From positions 1 to 32,801 of the forward strand of contig JAGBJO010000052.1 of assembly GCA_017934425.1 (NCBI GenBank): a stretch of 32,801 bases of DNA, given 5' to 3'. This DNA comes from Ruminococcus sp. (lineage in GTDB: Bacteria; Bacillota; Clostridia; Oscillospirales; Ruminococcaceae). Under the pieces are notes generated by a model. It saw nothing but the letters and a program-made list of their open reading frames with translations, did no database searches and was not told the origin of the DNA. Position 1 is the first letter of the stretch. Each line of letters starts with the position of its first letter. Shown here in pieces: positions 24,340 to 32,666 of the stretch. The translations under genes and the position numbers were made by a program.

Positions 24340-26520
24340 TTAGTTTTCAGACTGCCACTGCTGTCTCCTGCCGCCGAAGCCGCCGCCGTCAGGGGGAGTC
24401 ATGCCGCCGCCCATCATGGACTGTGTGCCGACAAATGAGGTGATAGTCTCAGCGGTGAAGCTGCCGATCTCTGTGCCGCCGCTGACTGTACCTTCTGTGT
24501 AAAGACCGTACTCATCAGCAGTTCCGGAAACAGTGCCGTCTGCGTAGAAAGTGTATGTATTGCCGCCTGAAATAGAGGGCGAGCTGATAACGATATTGTT
24601 GAAAGTCTTTGAAGGCGCATAGCTTACGATGATGTTGCCGCTTTCGTCAGCAAGAGTAATCAAAGTACCGCCTGAATAGGTGGAATCGAATGTAGCGGAA
24701 ACTGAGTTCTGCTCGGAGTCATTTCCGGGATACTCAGCCATACCCGACATACCGGAAGCCACCAGGATACCGCCTGTTACAGCGATGTCGCCGTTGGAAT
24801 CAAGTGCGCCGTTGCCGCTGTTCTCAGGGCCGTCAACGATAACTGTACCGCCGCTGATGGTCATATCGCCGTTGGAGTCAAGACCGTCGCCAGCAGACTC
24901 AACGTACACATAACCGCCGCTGATATTCACCAGTGCTGCGGAGTAAGTACCCATAGCGCCCTGTGAAGAACCGTCGCTGGCGTTAAAGCCGTCATCGGTT
25001 GCGTGAAGCTCAGTAGTACCGCCGCTTACGTCGATAGTAGCCGCCTCGATGCCCTCGTAGGACTTGGTAATATTTACCTTGCCGCCAGTGATGCTGACAG
25101 TTCCGTCAGCGTGGATACCGTCGTCGCCGGCTTCCAGAGTAAGGTCGCCGCCGCTGATAGTAACATCGCCGTTGGAGTGTACAGTATCGTCAGCGGAGTT
25201 CACCTTGAAAGTGCCGCCGCTTATCTGAATGGAAACGCCGCCCTTTATACCCTTGGTACTGGTGGAAGTTTCCGAAGTGGAAGTCTCTGCATCAGTAGTT
25301 TCTGCAAGCTGAGTGAACGCCAGGTTTACCGCAGTATTTGAAGTAGCCTGAACCTCGCCCTGGGGCATCTCACCGAAGCCGTCAGGAGGAGTCATGCCCT
25401 CGAATCCTTCGGGGGGAGTCATACCCTCAGGAGCGGTGAATTCGCCGTTTTCGCCGAACATCATGCCGCCTCTGCCCATTCCGCCGCCGAAGCCGCCCAT
25501 TCCTCCGCCGAAATCATCAGCGTGTGTCTTGGTGGAATTAGCGCTTCCGCCGCCTGCGGTAATGTCGAAGCTGCCGCCGGTAACGATAAGGTCTGTCTCA
25601 GCCTGGATACCGTCATTTCCGGAAGTAATGGCAAATGTGCCGCCTTCGATGTAGACAAAGCCCATACCCTCGTCAGTTGCATTTGTGGACTTGATACCGT
25701 CCTCGCCTGCGTCAACGGTGATACTACCGTCGCAAACAGCCACATAGTCCTTACCCTTGATACCGTCACTGGCAGCCTTTACGCTGATAGTACCGCCGGT
25801 GATAACAACATCATCCTTGCTGCGGATACCGTCTGCGTAGTTACCGGTAACGGTGAGAGAACCTGAGCCATTGATAGTAAGGCTGTCGGAGGAGAATACA
25901 CAAGCGTCAGGCTCATCAACAGTATCCTCAGCGTAGGTATAGCTGCTGCCGTCTGACAGGGTATTCTTGCTGCCCTCAGCCAGTGTAATGAAGATCTTGT
26001 CAGAGTCCATGCCGTATATAGCAGCGGAATCTGAGCAAGATATATTTGCGTTATCAAGAATGAGCTGAACCTTTGCCTTATCAGCATTAACAACGATCTG
26101 ACCGTCGTCAAGAGTACCGGTGATGTAGTATACCCCCTCCTCTGTAATGGTAACGATGCTGCCTTCTGCGGAAGCACCATTGCCGTCGATAGTCACGCTG
26201 TCGCCGCTGAGAGTTATCCTTGCGGTGATGCTGCTGTAATCGGGGTTCAGGTCACGCTCTGAGAAAAGGTCGCTGGAAGCGGTCTTTTTCTCGGTGTTTG
26301 AAAGTGCCTCAGCCTGTAGGGAGGTATTCTCTGTAGTCTCCTCCTGTAACTCTGTAGTCACGGCTGTAGTACCTTCGGTAGTCTGTGCAGAGGTAGTAGT
26401 CTCTGCTGAGCTTTCGTTATTTTGAACTGCTGTACCGCCGCAGCCTGTAAGAGCCATTGCACAGGTAATAACAGCTGTAAGGAACGCTAAAGTCTTCTTA
26501 GATGTATGATTATTCATCAT
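24340..26520 (-). CDS. Carbohydrate-binding-domain lipoprotein, Cthe_2159-like
   Basis: 726 residues from ATG 26520 (MMNNHTSKK); the reading to 26556 adds residues before the signal peptide. Lipobox ALTGC (C27), then a Thr/Glu-rich spacer to about 90. The rest is a repetitive beta-solenoid: many turns of the form (I/V)xGGxxxVxAxxDGIxxxxx (for example GTISVKAASDGIKGKDYVAV, SGGDLTLEAGDDGIHADGTV). This is the Cthe_2159 / DUF4353 family, reported to bind polysaccharides such as pectin and cellulose. A Gly/Met/Pro-rich insert interrupts the solenoid at about 345-400 (GGMGGFGGGMGRGG), a common feature of the family. The final Gly-rich tail is similar. Confidence 0.85.
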   Translation of the reverse strand: MMNNHTSKKTLAFLTAVITCAMALTGCGGTAVQNNESSAETTTSAQTTEGTTAVTTELQEETTENTSLQAEALSNTEKKTASSDLFSERDLNPDYSSITARITLSGDSVTIDGNGASAEGSIVTITEEGVYYITGTLDDGQIVVNADKAKVQLILDNANISCSDSAAIYGMDSDKIFITLAEGSKNTLSDGSSYTYAEDTVDEPDACVFSSDSLTINGSGSLTVTGNYADGIRSKDDVVITGGTISVKAASDGIKGKDYVAVCDGSITVDAGEDGIKSTNATDEGMGFVYIEGGTFAITSGNDGIQAETDLIVTGGSFDITAGGGSANSTKTHADDFGGGMGGFGGGMGRGGMMFGENGEFTAPEGMTPPEGFEGMTPPDGFGEMPQGEVQATSNTAVNLAFTQLAETTDAETSTSETSTSTKGIKGGVSIQISGGTFKVNSADDTVHSNGDVTISGGDLTLEAGDDGIHADGTVSITGGKVNITKSYEGIEAATIDVSGGTTELHATDDGFNASDGSSQGAMGTYSAALVNISGGYVYVESAGDGLDSNGDMTISGGTVIVDGPENSGNGALDSNGDIAVTGGILVASGMSGMAEYPGNDSEQNSVSATFDSTYSGGTLITLADESGNIIVSYAPSKTFNNIVISSPSISGGNTYTFYADGTVSGTADEYGLYTEGTVSGGTEIGSFTAETITSFVGTQSMMGGGMTPPDGGGFGGRRQQWQSEN

Positions 26521-26708
26521 ATAGGTCACCACTTTCTTCAGGGTTCCCAATTCCAATATATGTATTTCTTTCTATGGTTGTATTTTACCCTACTGATATG
26601 TTGGTTTTGTGAAAGCTAATTGAAAGCGTGAAAAAATCTATGTGCGGAAATAAATGTAAAGTGTAATTATCCTGTGATTTTTGTCAATAATAGCTATGAG
26701 GTGAATTT

Positions 26709-28154
26709 ATGTTACGAAATACCCAGCTTTTCCCGTCACTGGAGGAGAACATCTCCCGGCTGAAAGAAATCACCGGAGAAAGTTTTGACCTGCTCCTTAA
26801 CAGGTTTGTATGCGGCGGAACTGACTGTCTGCTGATATGCTGTGAGGGAATGGTCTCCACCCAGACCGCAGCGGAACTGATCTTCACGCCACTTGCCAGC
26901 ATACCTCCCCAGCCGGACGCAGCCGCTCTTATGAGCCATATCCGCAATTGTATGCTGCTTTCCACCGACCGCCCGGAAGTCCGTGACTTTGATACCCTGT
27001 TCCGGCTTGTGTACTCCGGTTTTATGGTGCTTCTTGCGGACGGCACGTCCCTGGGGCTGGGATTCGGCGTGCAGGGATATCCCACACGCAGCATTGGCGA
27101 ACCCTCCGGCGAGGGGTGTCTTATGGGCAGTCATGAGGGATTTGTGGAGACAGTCCGCAGTAATATGTCCCTGCTCCGGCGGCGGCTGAAAAGTCCACAG
27201 CTTGTTATGGAACTGATGACCAAGGGCAAGAAAAGCCGGACGGACATATGCCTTTGCTACATGAAAGACCGTGTGCCGGAAAAGCTTATCAGCGATATAA
27301 AGTCCTCCCTTGATGATATGAAGCTGGAAACTATCCTCTCCACAGGCTACGTCCGACCGTTCCTTGAAAAACCCGGATTCCGGCTGTTCAACGCCACCGG
27401 CACTACCGAACGTCCGGACGTTCTCTGCTCCCGGCTTATCGAGGGACGTGCAGCACTTTTGATAGACGGTGTACCATTTGCCGTGATAGTGCCGAAGCTG
27501 TTCTGTGAGAGTTTCCAGACCCTCGACGACTACGCTTTCAAGCCCGTATACGCTGTTTTCCTGCGGTGGATAAAGTATATTGCTTTCATCATTGCGGTGC
27601 TTCTGCCGGCGTTCTATGTGGCTGTAGTGATGTATCACCCGGAACTCCTTAACAGTACCCTGCTTATGCTTCTGGTGGAGGCGGAACGTGAAGCGCCGCT
27701 TTCCATAGTCACAGAGTCGCTGCTGGTGCTTCTGATGTATGAAACTATCCGTGAAGCCGGGATACGTCTGCCAAAGTCCGTAGGCGGTGCAGTAAGCGTC
27801 ATAAGCGGACTTATCATAGGCGATGCGGCGGTAAAGTCCGGGCTGGTGAGTACTCCCCTTCTGACCATGACAGCGCTCTCGGTACTGGGCGGACTGGTTC
27901 TCCCGGAACTTGACCCGCAAATAACTCTCCTGCGGCTGGCGTTCCTTATCTCCGGGGCGATACTGGGGCTTTTCGGAATTGGTCTGCTTGCCTGCGCCGT
28001 GCTTATCAACATCTGCTCTACGGAGACTTACGGTTTCCCCTATACCGCCCCTCTGTCGCCGTTCAAGCCCTCCGGAATGGGTGATACTGCCGTCCGGATA
28101 GGTATGCGTCAGATGCAGTCCCGTGACTTTACAGTGGAGGAATATCATGAATAG
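26709..28154 (+). CDS. GerA-family spore germination receptor subunit A
   Basis: 481 residues; RBS GAGGTGA. A soluble N-terminal half (about 1-275) contains GerA-type segments (CGGTDCLLICCEGMVS, PSGEGCLMGSHEGFVETVRSNMSLLRRRLKSP, ADVLCSRLIEGRAAL-like RPDVLCSRLIEGRAALLIDG). The C-terminal half has about five membrane helices, with EAGIRLPKSVGGAVSVISGL and the terminal PFKPSGMGDT. The subunit forms the nutrient-sensing channel of spores with the B and C subunits. It overlaps the next gene by 8 bp. No sigma-G type promoter could be assigned in the 188 bp upstream of it. Confidence 0.93.
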   Translation: MLRNTQLFPSLEENISRLKEITGESFDLLLNRFVCGGTDCLLICCEGMVSTQTAAELIFTPLASIPPQPDAAALMSHIRNCMLLSTDRPEVRDFDTLFRLVYSGFMVLLADGTSLGLGFGVQGYPTRSIGEPSGEGCLMGSHEGFVETVRSNMSLLRRRLKSPQLVMELMTKGKKSRTDICLCYMKDRVPEKLISDIKSSLDDMKLETILSTGYVRPFLEKPGFRLFNATGTTERPDVLCSRLIEGRAALLIDGVPFAVIVPKLFCESFQTLDDYAFKPVYAVFLRWIKYIAFIIAVLLPAFYVAVVMYHPELLNSTLLMLLVEAEREAPLSIVTESLLVLLMYETIREAGIRLPKSVGGAVSVISGLIIGDAAVKSGLVSTPLLTMTALSVLGGLVLPELDPQITLLRLAFLISGAILGLFGIGLLACAVLINICSTETYGFPYTAPLSPFKPSGMGDTAVRIGMRQMQSRDFTVEEYHE

Positions 28155-29133
28155 GATATCATCGCCCCAGTTCGCCGCACTACTGCTAATAAACGACTTT
28201 TTCGCCCTGATATGCCTTTCCGGAGAAGTTTCGCTCATGACCATAGCCGGGTTTCTCCTGGGTATTCTGATTCAGGCGGTGATCTGCGCCGGAATAGTCC
28301 GCCTGGGAGGACTTGAGCAAAAGTGGCTCTGCGCCGTGCTTTGCGGATACATCATACTCTGGGGCGGTCAGATGTTCTCCCTGTTATGGAGTACCTCGGA
28401 AGTGATATACATTCCCTACGAAGCCAGCGGAACTGCCGGAAAACTCGCCATTGGTGCAGTTATTGGGGCGGTGAGCCTGTACTGCGCTTCCTGCGGCATC
28501 AAGGCGCTTTCACGGTCGGCAGTTATCGCTGCGGGAACTGGCGTGCTGAGCCTGGTGGTAATCATTTTCAGCGCCGTTACAAATGCACGCTGGGAAAACC
28601 TTACTGCCCCGGAAAGCCAGTCTCTCGGCTCGCAAATAGTCCGTGGAATGACCCTCAGCGGAGGTCTGGGAAGTTTTGCGGCACTTCTTGAGAACGTGAA
28701 CAGTCCGCCCCTCAGGACGGCTATGCGCTACTTCACCGCAAAAGCTTGTCTGACGGTAATAATGCTGCTGCCGACACTTCTGCTGACCGGGGGAATTATG
28801 AGCATAACCGACTTTCCGGTAGTTATGGCGGCGCAGCTTTCTCAGCCGTTTTCGTCCCAGAGAATAGATTCCCTGTTCCTGCTGGCGTTCTCGGTATCGG
28901 GCGTATTCACCGCCGCTTTGCAGACCAATGCCGCCGCAGGACTTCTGAAAAAGGCATTCCCAGAATTCCGTAAACTCAGGAATCTCGCCATAATCGCTGC
29001 AATGATAGTTACGGCAATGCTTTTCGGCAGTCGCCCGTTTCCCTGGCAGCTTTCGGCGGTTATTGCGCTGCTTCCGGCTGCGGAGATAGCTGCCCGGAAT
29101 TACGCCGGAGAACGAGCAAGGAGTAAAACATGA
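28147..29133 (+). CDS. GerB-family spore germination permease subunit
   Basis: 328 residues from ATG 28147, which has GGAGG upstream and overlaps the stop of the A subunit (ATGAATAG). About ten hydrophobic segments cover nearly the whole chain, as in the amino-acid-permease-like GerB proteins (usual length about 360). N-terminal MNRISSPQFAALLLINDFF is the family-typical start. It overlaps the next gene by 4 bp (ATGA). Confidence 0.85.
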   Translation: MNRISSPQFAALLLINDFFALICLSGEVSLMTIAGFLLGILIQAVICAGIVRLGGLEQKWLCAVLCGYIILWGGQMFSLLWSTSEVIYIPYEASGTAGKLAIGAVIGAVSLYCASCGIKALSRSAVIAAGTGVLSLVVIIFSAVTNARWENLTAPESQSLGSQIVRGMTLSGGLGSFAALLENVNSPPLRTAMRYFTAKACLTVIMLLPTLLLTGGIMSITDFPVVMAAQLSQPFSSQRIDSLFLLAFSVSGVFTAALQTNAAAGLLKKAFPEFRKLRNLAIIAAMIVTAMLFGSRPFPWQLSAVIALLPAAEIAARNYAGERARSKT

Positions 29134-29648
29134 AGCTGAAAATGATCCTGCCTATGATATGTACGCTGTGCCTGGTGACTGGCTGTGAAAGCAGCGGAAA
29201 AGTCCACGATAAAGCCTATCTGCGCTCGGCAGTCATTGACGGCGACAGCTTTACTATGACGTTTTTTGAAGACGACCAGAAACCTTTGAAAGTTGCCGCA
29301 GATGGGCTTTTGCAAGCTCGGAACGAAGCTGGGCTGATCCTGGGCAAGGAGATTTTCACAGGTTACACGGAACTGGTCATACTGGAAAATGCTGACAGCA
29401 GGGCAGTCATGGAGTCGCTACTGAAAGACTGGAAGGTTTCCCCTAACTGTATGACGGTCAGCGGCAAGGGAGACTTTTCCGACGCTGACCCGGAAAAGCT
29501 GGAGGGGGAAATCAGGCTCGCCATAAAGCAGGGGAAAGTGCCGGAGTGCGATATAATAACCGTACTCAGCCAACTGCTTACAGAAAAAACAGCATATACC
29601 GCTTACCTTACCCAAGAGGGCTGCCAATCCACCGCAACACTGAGATAA
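29130..29648 (+). CDS. Short GerC-like lipoprotein
   Basis: 172 residues. Lipobox LVTGC (C19), followed by a region that matches the N-terminal domain of Ger(x)C proteins (DKAYLRSAVIDGD, LQARNEAGLILGKEIFTGYTELVILE). Typical GerC proteins are about 350-400 residues with two further domains; here the gene stops cleanly at TAA. Either the protein has been shortened in this lineage or it is a family variant. The four-base overlap with the B subunit gene keeps the classic A-B-C operon order. Confidence 0.8.
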   Translation: MKLKMILPMICTLCLVTGCESSGKVHDKAYLRSAVIDGDSFTMTFFEDDQKPLKVAADGLLQARNEAGLILGKEIFTGYTELVILENADSRAVMESLLKDWKVSPNCMTVSGKGDFSDADPEKLEGEIRLAIKQGKVPECDIITVLSQLLTEKTAYTAYLTQEGCQSTATLR

Positions 29649-29700
29649 AAGCGTAACGCACACCAAACAAAAATGCCGCCGCCCAGTCAAATTTCCATAG

Positions 29701-29810
29701 AACTTAGTACCCATGAAAATAAGGTTGAGCGACGGCAAAAGTACCGTTTCTAAAAAAGTAAGCGAGTTCACGAGCGTCACCGTGATATGCGGTCAAGCGT
29801 GCTACGCTTG
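29701..29810 (+). repeat. Structured dispersed repeat, copy A
   Basis: Homologous to 23807-23915 in inverted orientation. It lies after the short gerC-like gene and runs to 5 bp from the corA stop codon. It ends in hairpin CAAGCG-TGCTA-CGCTTG, followed by a T-rich tail inside the end of corA. Hairpin ACGG...CCGT also lies in the middle. Relative to the preceding gene its orientation is the same as in copy B. Confidence 0.85.
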
Positions 29811-29814
29811 CTTG

Positions 29815-30741
29815 CTATTTCTTTTTCCAGCGGATAAGGATAAAGGCTGCAATTGAGGTTATGCATACCGTCAGCGATATCGCAAACCAGGTGTACGGCA
29901 TGGGCAGGTCAACAGTATTGATTCCGTAGAACGCAAAGATAATATTCGGAATCTCCATGAGAATAGTCACTATGGTCAAGCGCCACATGACAATGTTCAG
30001 GTTGTTTGAAATGACTGAGGAGAAGCCGTCCATCATACTGGACAGGATTCCCGTATATATACTTGACATCTCGATCGCCTGCTTCATCTCAATGAGAACG
30101 TCCTCCAGAAGATCCTGGTCTTCCTCATAAAGCTTGATTACTCTGCCACGGAATATCTTCTCGATCGTGGCTTCGTTGGCTTTCAGGGACGTGGAGAAGT
30201 ATACCAGTGACTTCTCAAGAGCAAGAAGCTGCATAAGCAGCTCGTTCTTCATTGCATCATGAAGCTGCTGCTCGGCGGCTGATGAGATCTTGTCTATCTG
30301 CTTCAGGTAATACAGGAACATGGCTGCGATCCGCAAAAGAAGCTGTAATACAAATCTTGTTTTGAACCCCGGCCGCAGGTCACGGATTATACCTCTTACC
30401 GCCTCATCAATTATCTGAGCAGGCTGCAATGAGATCGTAAAAACGTAGTCACGGTTCAGGATAATGCCCACAGGCATGGTGTAGAACAACTTGGTGTGGT
30501 CTTCGTCAGTGGACGCTACAGGGGTATCTATGATTATAAGTGTCTGATCGTCCTCACGCTCGATACGGGAGGACTCCTCCTCATCAAGTGAAGACTTAAC
30601 GAAACCGCTGTCAAGCCCGAAATCTTCAATAAGTTCCTTTACTTCCTGGGCTGTAGGACTAACCACAGACACCCAGCATCCGCTTTTTGGCTGATCTATC
30701 TGAGTAAGTCTGCCGTTTTCTGAAACATAGTATTCTATCAT
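29815..30741 (-). CDS. corA: CorA-family magnesium/divalent cation transporter
   Basis: 308 residues from ATG 30741; a TTG at 30759 would add six residues, and neither has a well-spaced RBS. The N-terminal cytoplasmic domain has the alpha/beta and long-helix pattern of CorA (DEEESSRIEREDDQTLIIIDTP, then helices to about 250), and two membrane helices close the chain at about 254-272 and 282-302, ending in RWKKK. The signature loop between them reads YGINT where nearly all CorA proteins have GMN. Upstream lies a leader with short ORFs, and downstream the structured repeat. Confidence 0.9.
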   Translation of the reverse strand: MIEYYVSENGRLTQIDQPKSGCWVSVVSPTAQEVKELIEDFGLDSGFVKSSLDEEESSRIEREDDQTLIIIDTPVASTDEDHTKLFYTMPVGIILNRDYVFTISLQPAQIIDEAVRGIIRDLRPGFKTRFVLQLLLRIAAMFLYYLKQIDKISSAAEQQLHDAMKNELLMQLLALEKSLVYFSTSLKANEATIEKIFRGRVIKLYEEDQDLLEDVLIEMKQAIEMSSIYTGILSSMMDGFSSVISNNLNIVMWRLTIVTILMEIPNIIFAFYGINTVDLPMPYTWFAISLTVCITSIAAFILIRWKKK

Positions 30742-30748
30742 AGCAAAG

Positions 30749-30790
30749 TCAGTTCGCAAAACACACTATTTCACGAACCTCTCCTTTCAT
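30749..30790 (-). CDS. Possible 13-codon leader ORF directly before corA
   Basis: ATG at 30790 (MKGEVREIVCFAN, then TGA). GGAG lies 9 bases upstream. Its stop is 7 bases before the corA ATG, a layout that would allow translational coupling. The corA start itself has no good RBS. Too short to prove by sequence. Confidence 0.35.
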   Translation of the reverse strand: MKGEVREIVCFAN

Positions 30791-30796
30791 CGGATT

Positions 30797-30880
30797 TTAC
30801 TCCGACAAAAGCTGAGATGCACAACTATCTGACGGAGCAATGGAAAAAGTATTCACGTTCCCATAAGGGTCAGCGTTCAT
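30797..30880 (-). CDS. Possible 27-residue leader peptide in the corA leader
   Basis: ATG at 30880 with AGGAGG 6 bases upstream, the best RBS in this interval. The peptide begins MNADPYGNVNTFSIAPSD and ends at TAA. It is followed at once by a small stem TCGGA/TCCGA and then the second small ORF. Leader peptides control Mg transporter genes in enterobacteria (MgtL, CorL); similar control here is inference. Confidence 0.45.
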   Translation of the reverse strand: MNADPYGNVNTFSIAPSDSCASQLLSE

Positions 30881-30949
30881 AATGCACCTCCTGAAAATAA
30901 TTAATCAGCATACTGCAACACTTTAGTGTGATGCGATGTTACCTTAATA

Positions 30950-30978
30950 ATTATACCATAATTCATAATTTAATGCAA
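30950..30978 (-). promoter_or_regulatory. Predicted sigma-A promoter of the corA leader transcript
   Basis: Minus strand TTGCAT, 17 bp, TATAAT. It gives a leader of about 200 nt before corA. An ACACT/AGTGT stem lies near its 5' end. No M-box riboswitch features were recognised. Confidence 0.7.
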
Positions 30979-30990
30979 GACCTGAAAAGC

Positions 30991-31018
30991 AAAAAAAAGT
31001 CCGCCCATATGGACGGAC
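30991..31018 (-). terminator. Terminator of the polytopic membrane protein gene
   Basis: GTCCG/CGGAC outer stem around CCATATGG, with a G-U pair on the minus strand, followed by eight T. Confidence 0.88.
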
Positions 31019-31024
31019 ATAAAG

Positions 31025-32614
31025 TTATTCTTCTGAATGGGTGTTATAATAATCGTAAGTAGAGATCTGGATATACTTTTTACTATCGATCTCCTCTTTG
31101 GTAACATCGAGACCCAAGTATCCCATATACAATAGATCATAACCCTCAATACGATTATTGAAAGAGAACTCAACAATATCTTTTTCGGAAAGCAGATCAA
31201 ACGCTGAATCAACTGCATAATCTGGATAAGGTAATTTAATGATCTCGATAACTTTAGCATTACTCTCAAACTGCTCGATAATATACTTGTTGCGGAGGCT
31301 ATCAACAAGTTTATTCGCTATATTAACGTATGAGAAGTACAAGGTAAAACCGCTGATACAGCATATTGACAAGTATTTTAAACAATCGTTTTTCTTAATA
31401 TTAAAAGTCTTTACTGTTTCGATAAATACCTCTCCGGCAGCCATGCACCAAAATACAAATGTTGCAAAAAAACAACGAGAAGTTACAGGTTTTACAACAA
31501 GAAAAGGAGCAGAGACAAAAATAACACTTGTGATATAGAATGTGAATCTAAAGAAAACGGTCTTGTCAAGCACACAATAAGCAATATATACCACAGAGAT
31601 AATATACATGAATGTAAACGCTGTCTCAATAGCCCTGATGCGGTAGTGCATATCGAGGAACATCAAGTCCATTTTGTCATTTACAAGAAACGAGTATATT
31701 GCAAAAAGTATAACAATAACAAGGCAGCATTTTGCATACTTATGCTTTTCTGCATTTTTGATGGTCTGATATTTTTTGAAAAAAAGAAGTGTAAGACATA
31801 ATGCAATACAGAGATGAATAAGATAAAACGGCTTAGCAAATAACCTTATGACATCAGTGTAAATAGTCTGGATAATATCAGCAGGTGCAAATTCAATATG
31901 TCTGATTCCAATAAAGTCATTATTCTCACTGATAATTGAAGAATAGTTCTTATTCAGCATCATTATCAGCAAGCCAGCAACTGAGCCAATGAAATAGCCA
32001 ATATTGATAAAATGGATTTTTTTGAAGCGTACCCAATAATAAACGATCATAAACAAAGCAAGTGCACAGTTATATATGGTAACATTCTCAAGACAGAAAG
32101 CCCCTACTAATCCAAGGATCAAGGTCAAAATGCCAACTAATTGTGATTTCTTATATTCCTCCCCGTTAAAGACAGGTTTGCAAATATAAATGAATACAAA
32201 TGTAAGGAAAATTGAAAGAATATAGTTAGTAATACCTGATATCCAGTTTGTGGTAAAATAAGCGATATTTTTGGGAATTGAAAAATTAGCAACTGCTGAA
32301 AAAAATACAGCCCAGAAAGCGTCAACACCCTTCCTTCTCAGTACTAGAGCCATAAATATAAACAAGCCAAATAAAAGGATAGTTCCGGATATTGCTCTGA
32401 TAATGGTGCTGTGGGTGATAGCGTATGTGAGCAAATTAGTTACATATCTACCATTAATGTCCTGGGCACCGAATAACAGAGATGGTGAATCAAGACATTT
32501 CCACCAAAAATCATCACCGCCAAAAACAAGACATATACTCTGAATGAATGAAAAGACTGCATATAGCATACATACAATAAATGCTGGGGTATTGCTTTTG
32601 ATCTTGTTTTTCAT
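31025..32614 (-). CDS. Polytopic membrane protein, DUF6056 / GT-C-like
   Basis: 529 residues from ATG 32614 (GGAGGTGTT upstream); a longer reading would run into the 5S rRNA and is rejected. About eleven membrane segments. Near the N-terminus, after the first helix, FGGDDFWWKCLD and NGRYVTNLLTYAI fit the DUF6056 group; an acidic pair in the first outer loop also recalls GT-C glycosyltransferases, so transfer of a sugar from a lipid carrier is possible but unproven. The C-terminal 80 residues are soluble. The gene is clearly AT-richer than its neighbours, which suggests acquisition. It begins 52 bases after the 5S rRNA with only the rRNA terminator between. Confidence 0.75.
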   Translation of the reverse strand: MKNKIKSNTPAFIVCMLYAVFSFIQSICLVFGGDDFWWKCLDSPSLLFGAQDINGRYVTNLLTYAITHSTIIRAISGTILLFGLFIFMALVLRRKGVDAFWAVFFSAVANFSIPKNIAYFTTNWISGITNYILSIFLTFVFIYICKPVFNGEEYKKSQLVGILTLILGLVGAFCLENVTIYNCALALFMIVYYWVRFKKIHFINIGYFIGSVAGLLIMMLNKNYSSIISENNDFIGIRHIEFAPADIIQTIYTDVIRLFAKPFYLIHLCIALCLTLLFFKKYQTIKNAEKHKYAKCCLVIVILFAIYSFLVNDKMDLMFLDMHYRIRAIETAFTFMYIISVVYIAYCVLDKTVFFRFTFYITSVIFVSAPFLVVKPVTSRCFFATFVFWCMAAGEVFIETVKTFNIKKNDCLKYLSICCISGFTLYFSYVNIANKLVDSLRNKYIIEQFESNAKVIEIIKLPYPDYAVDSAFDLLSEKDIVEFSFNNRIEGYDLLYMGYLGLDVTKEEIDSKKYIQISTYDYYNTHSEE

Positions 32615-32630
32615 ATAACACCTCCGAATA

Positions 32631-32661
32631 GCAAAAAAGCCCATCCTGATAGGATAGGCTT
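32631..32661 (-). terminator. Terminator of the rRNA operon
   Basis: AAGCCCATCCT (32637-32647) pairs with AGGATAGGCTT (32651-32661) with one G-U pair; six T follow on the minus strand. Confidence 0.88.
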
Positions 32662-32666
32662 CATAA

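Noticed and set aside
26645-26700. Possible sigma-G promoter before gerA (TGTAAT ... CAATAATA, 17 bp apart)
   Set aside because: The boxes match the consensus only partly; too weak to list as a feature.
26736-28244. 502-codon minus-strand frame opposite the gerA gene
   Set aside because: Composition is His/Gln/Arg-rich without any recognisable domain, and it lies wholly opposite the GerA subunit, which has clear family motifs and coupled neighbours.
30760-30950. M-box or other Mg riboswitch in the corA leader
   Set aside because: No conserved M-box segments were recognised and the interval is mostly occupied by a small ORF with a strong RBS.
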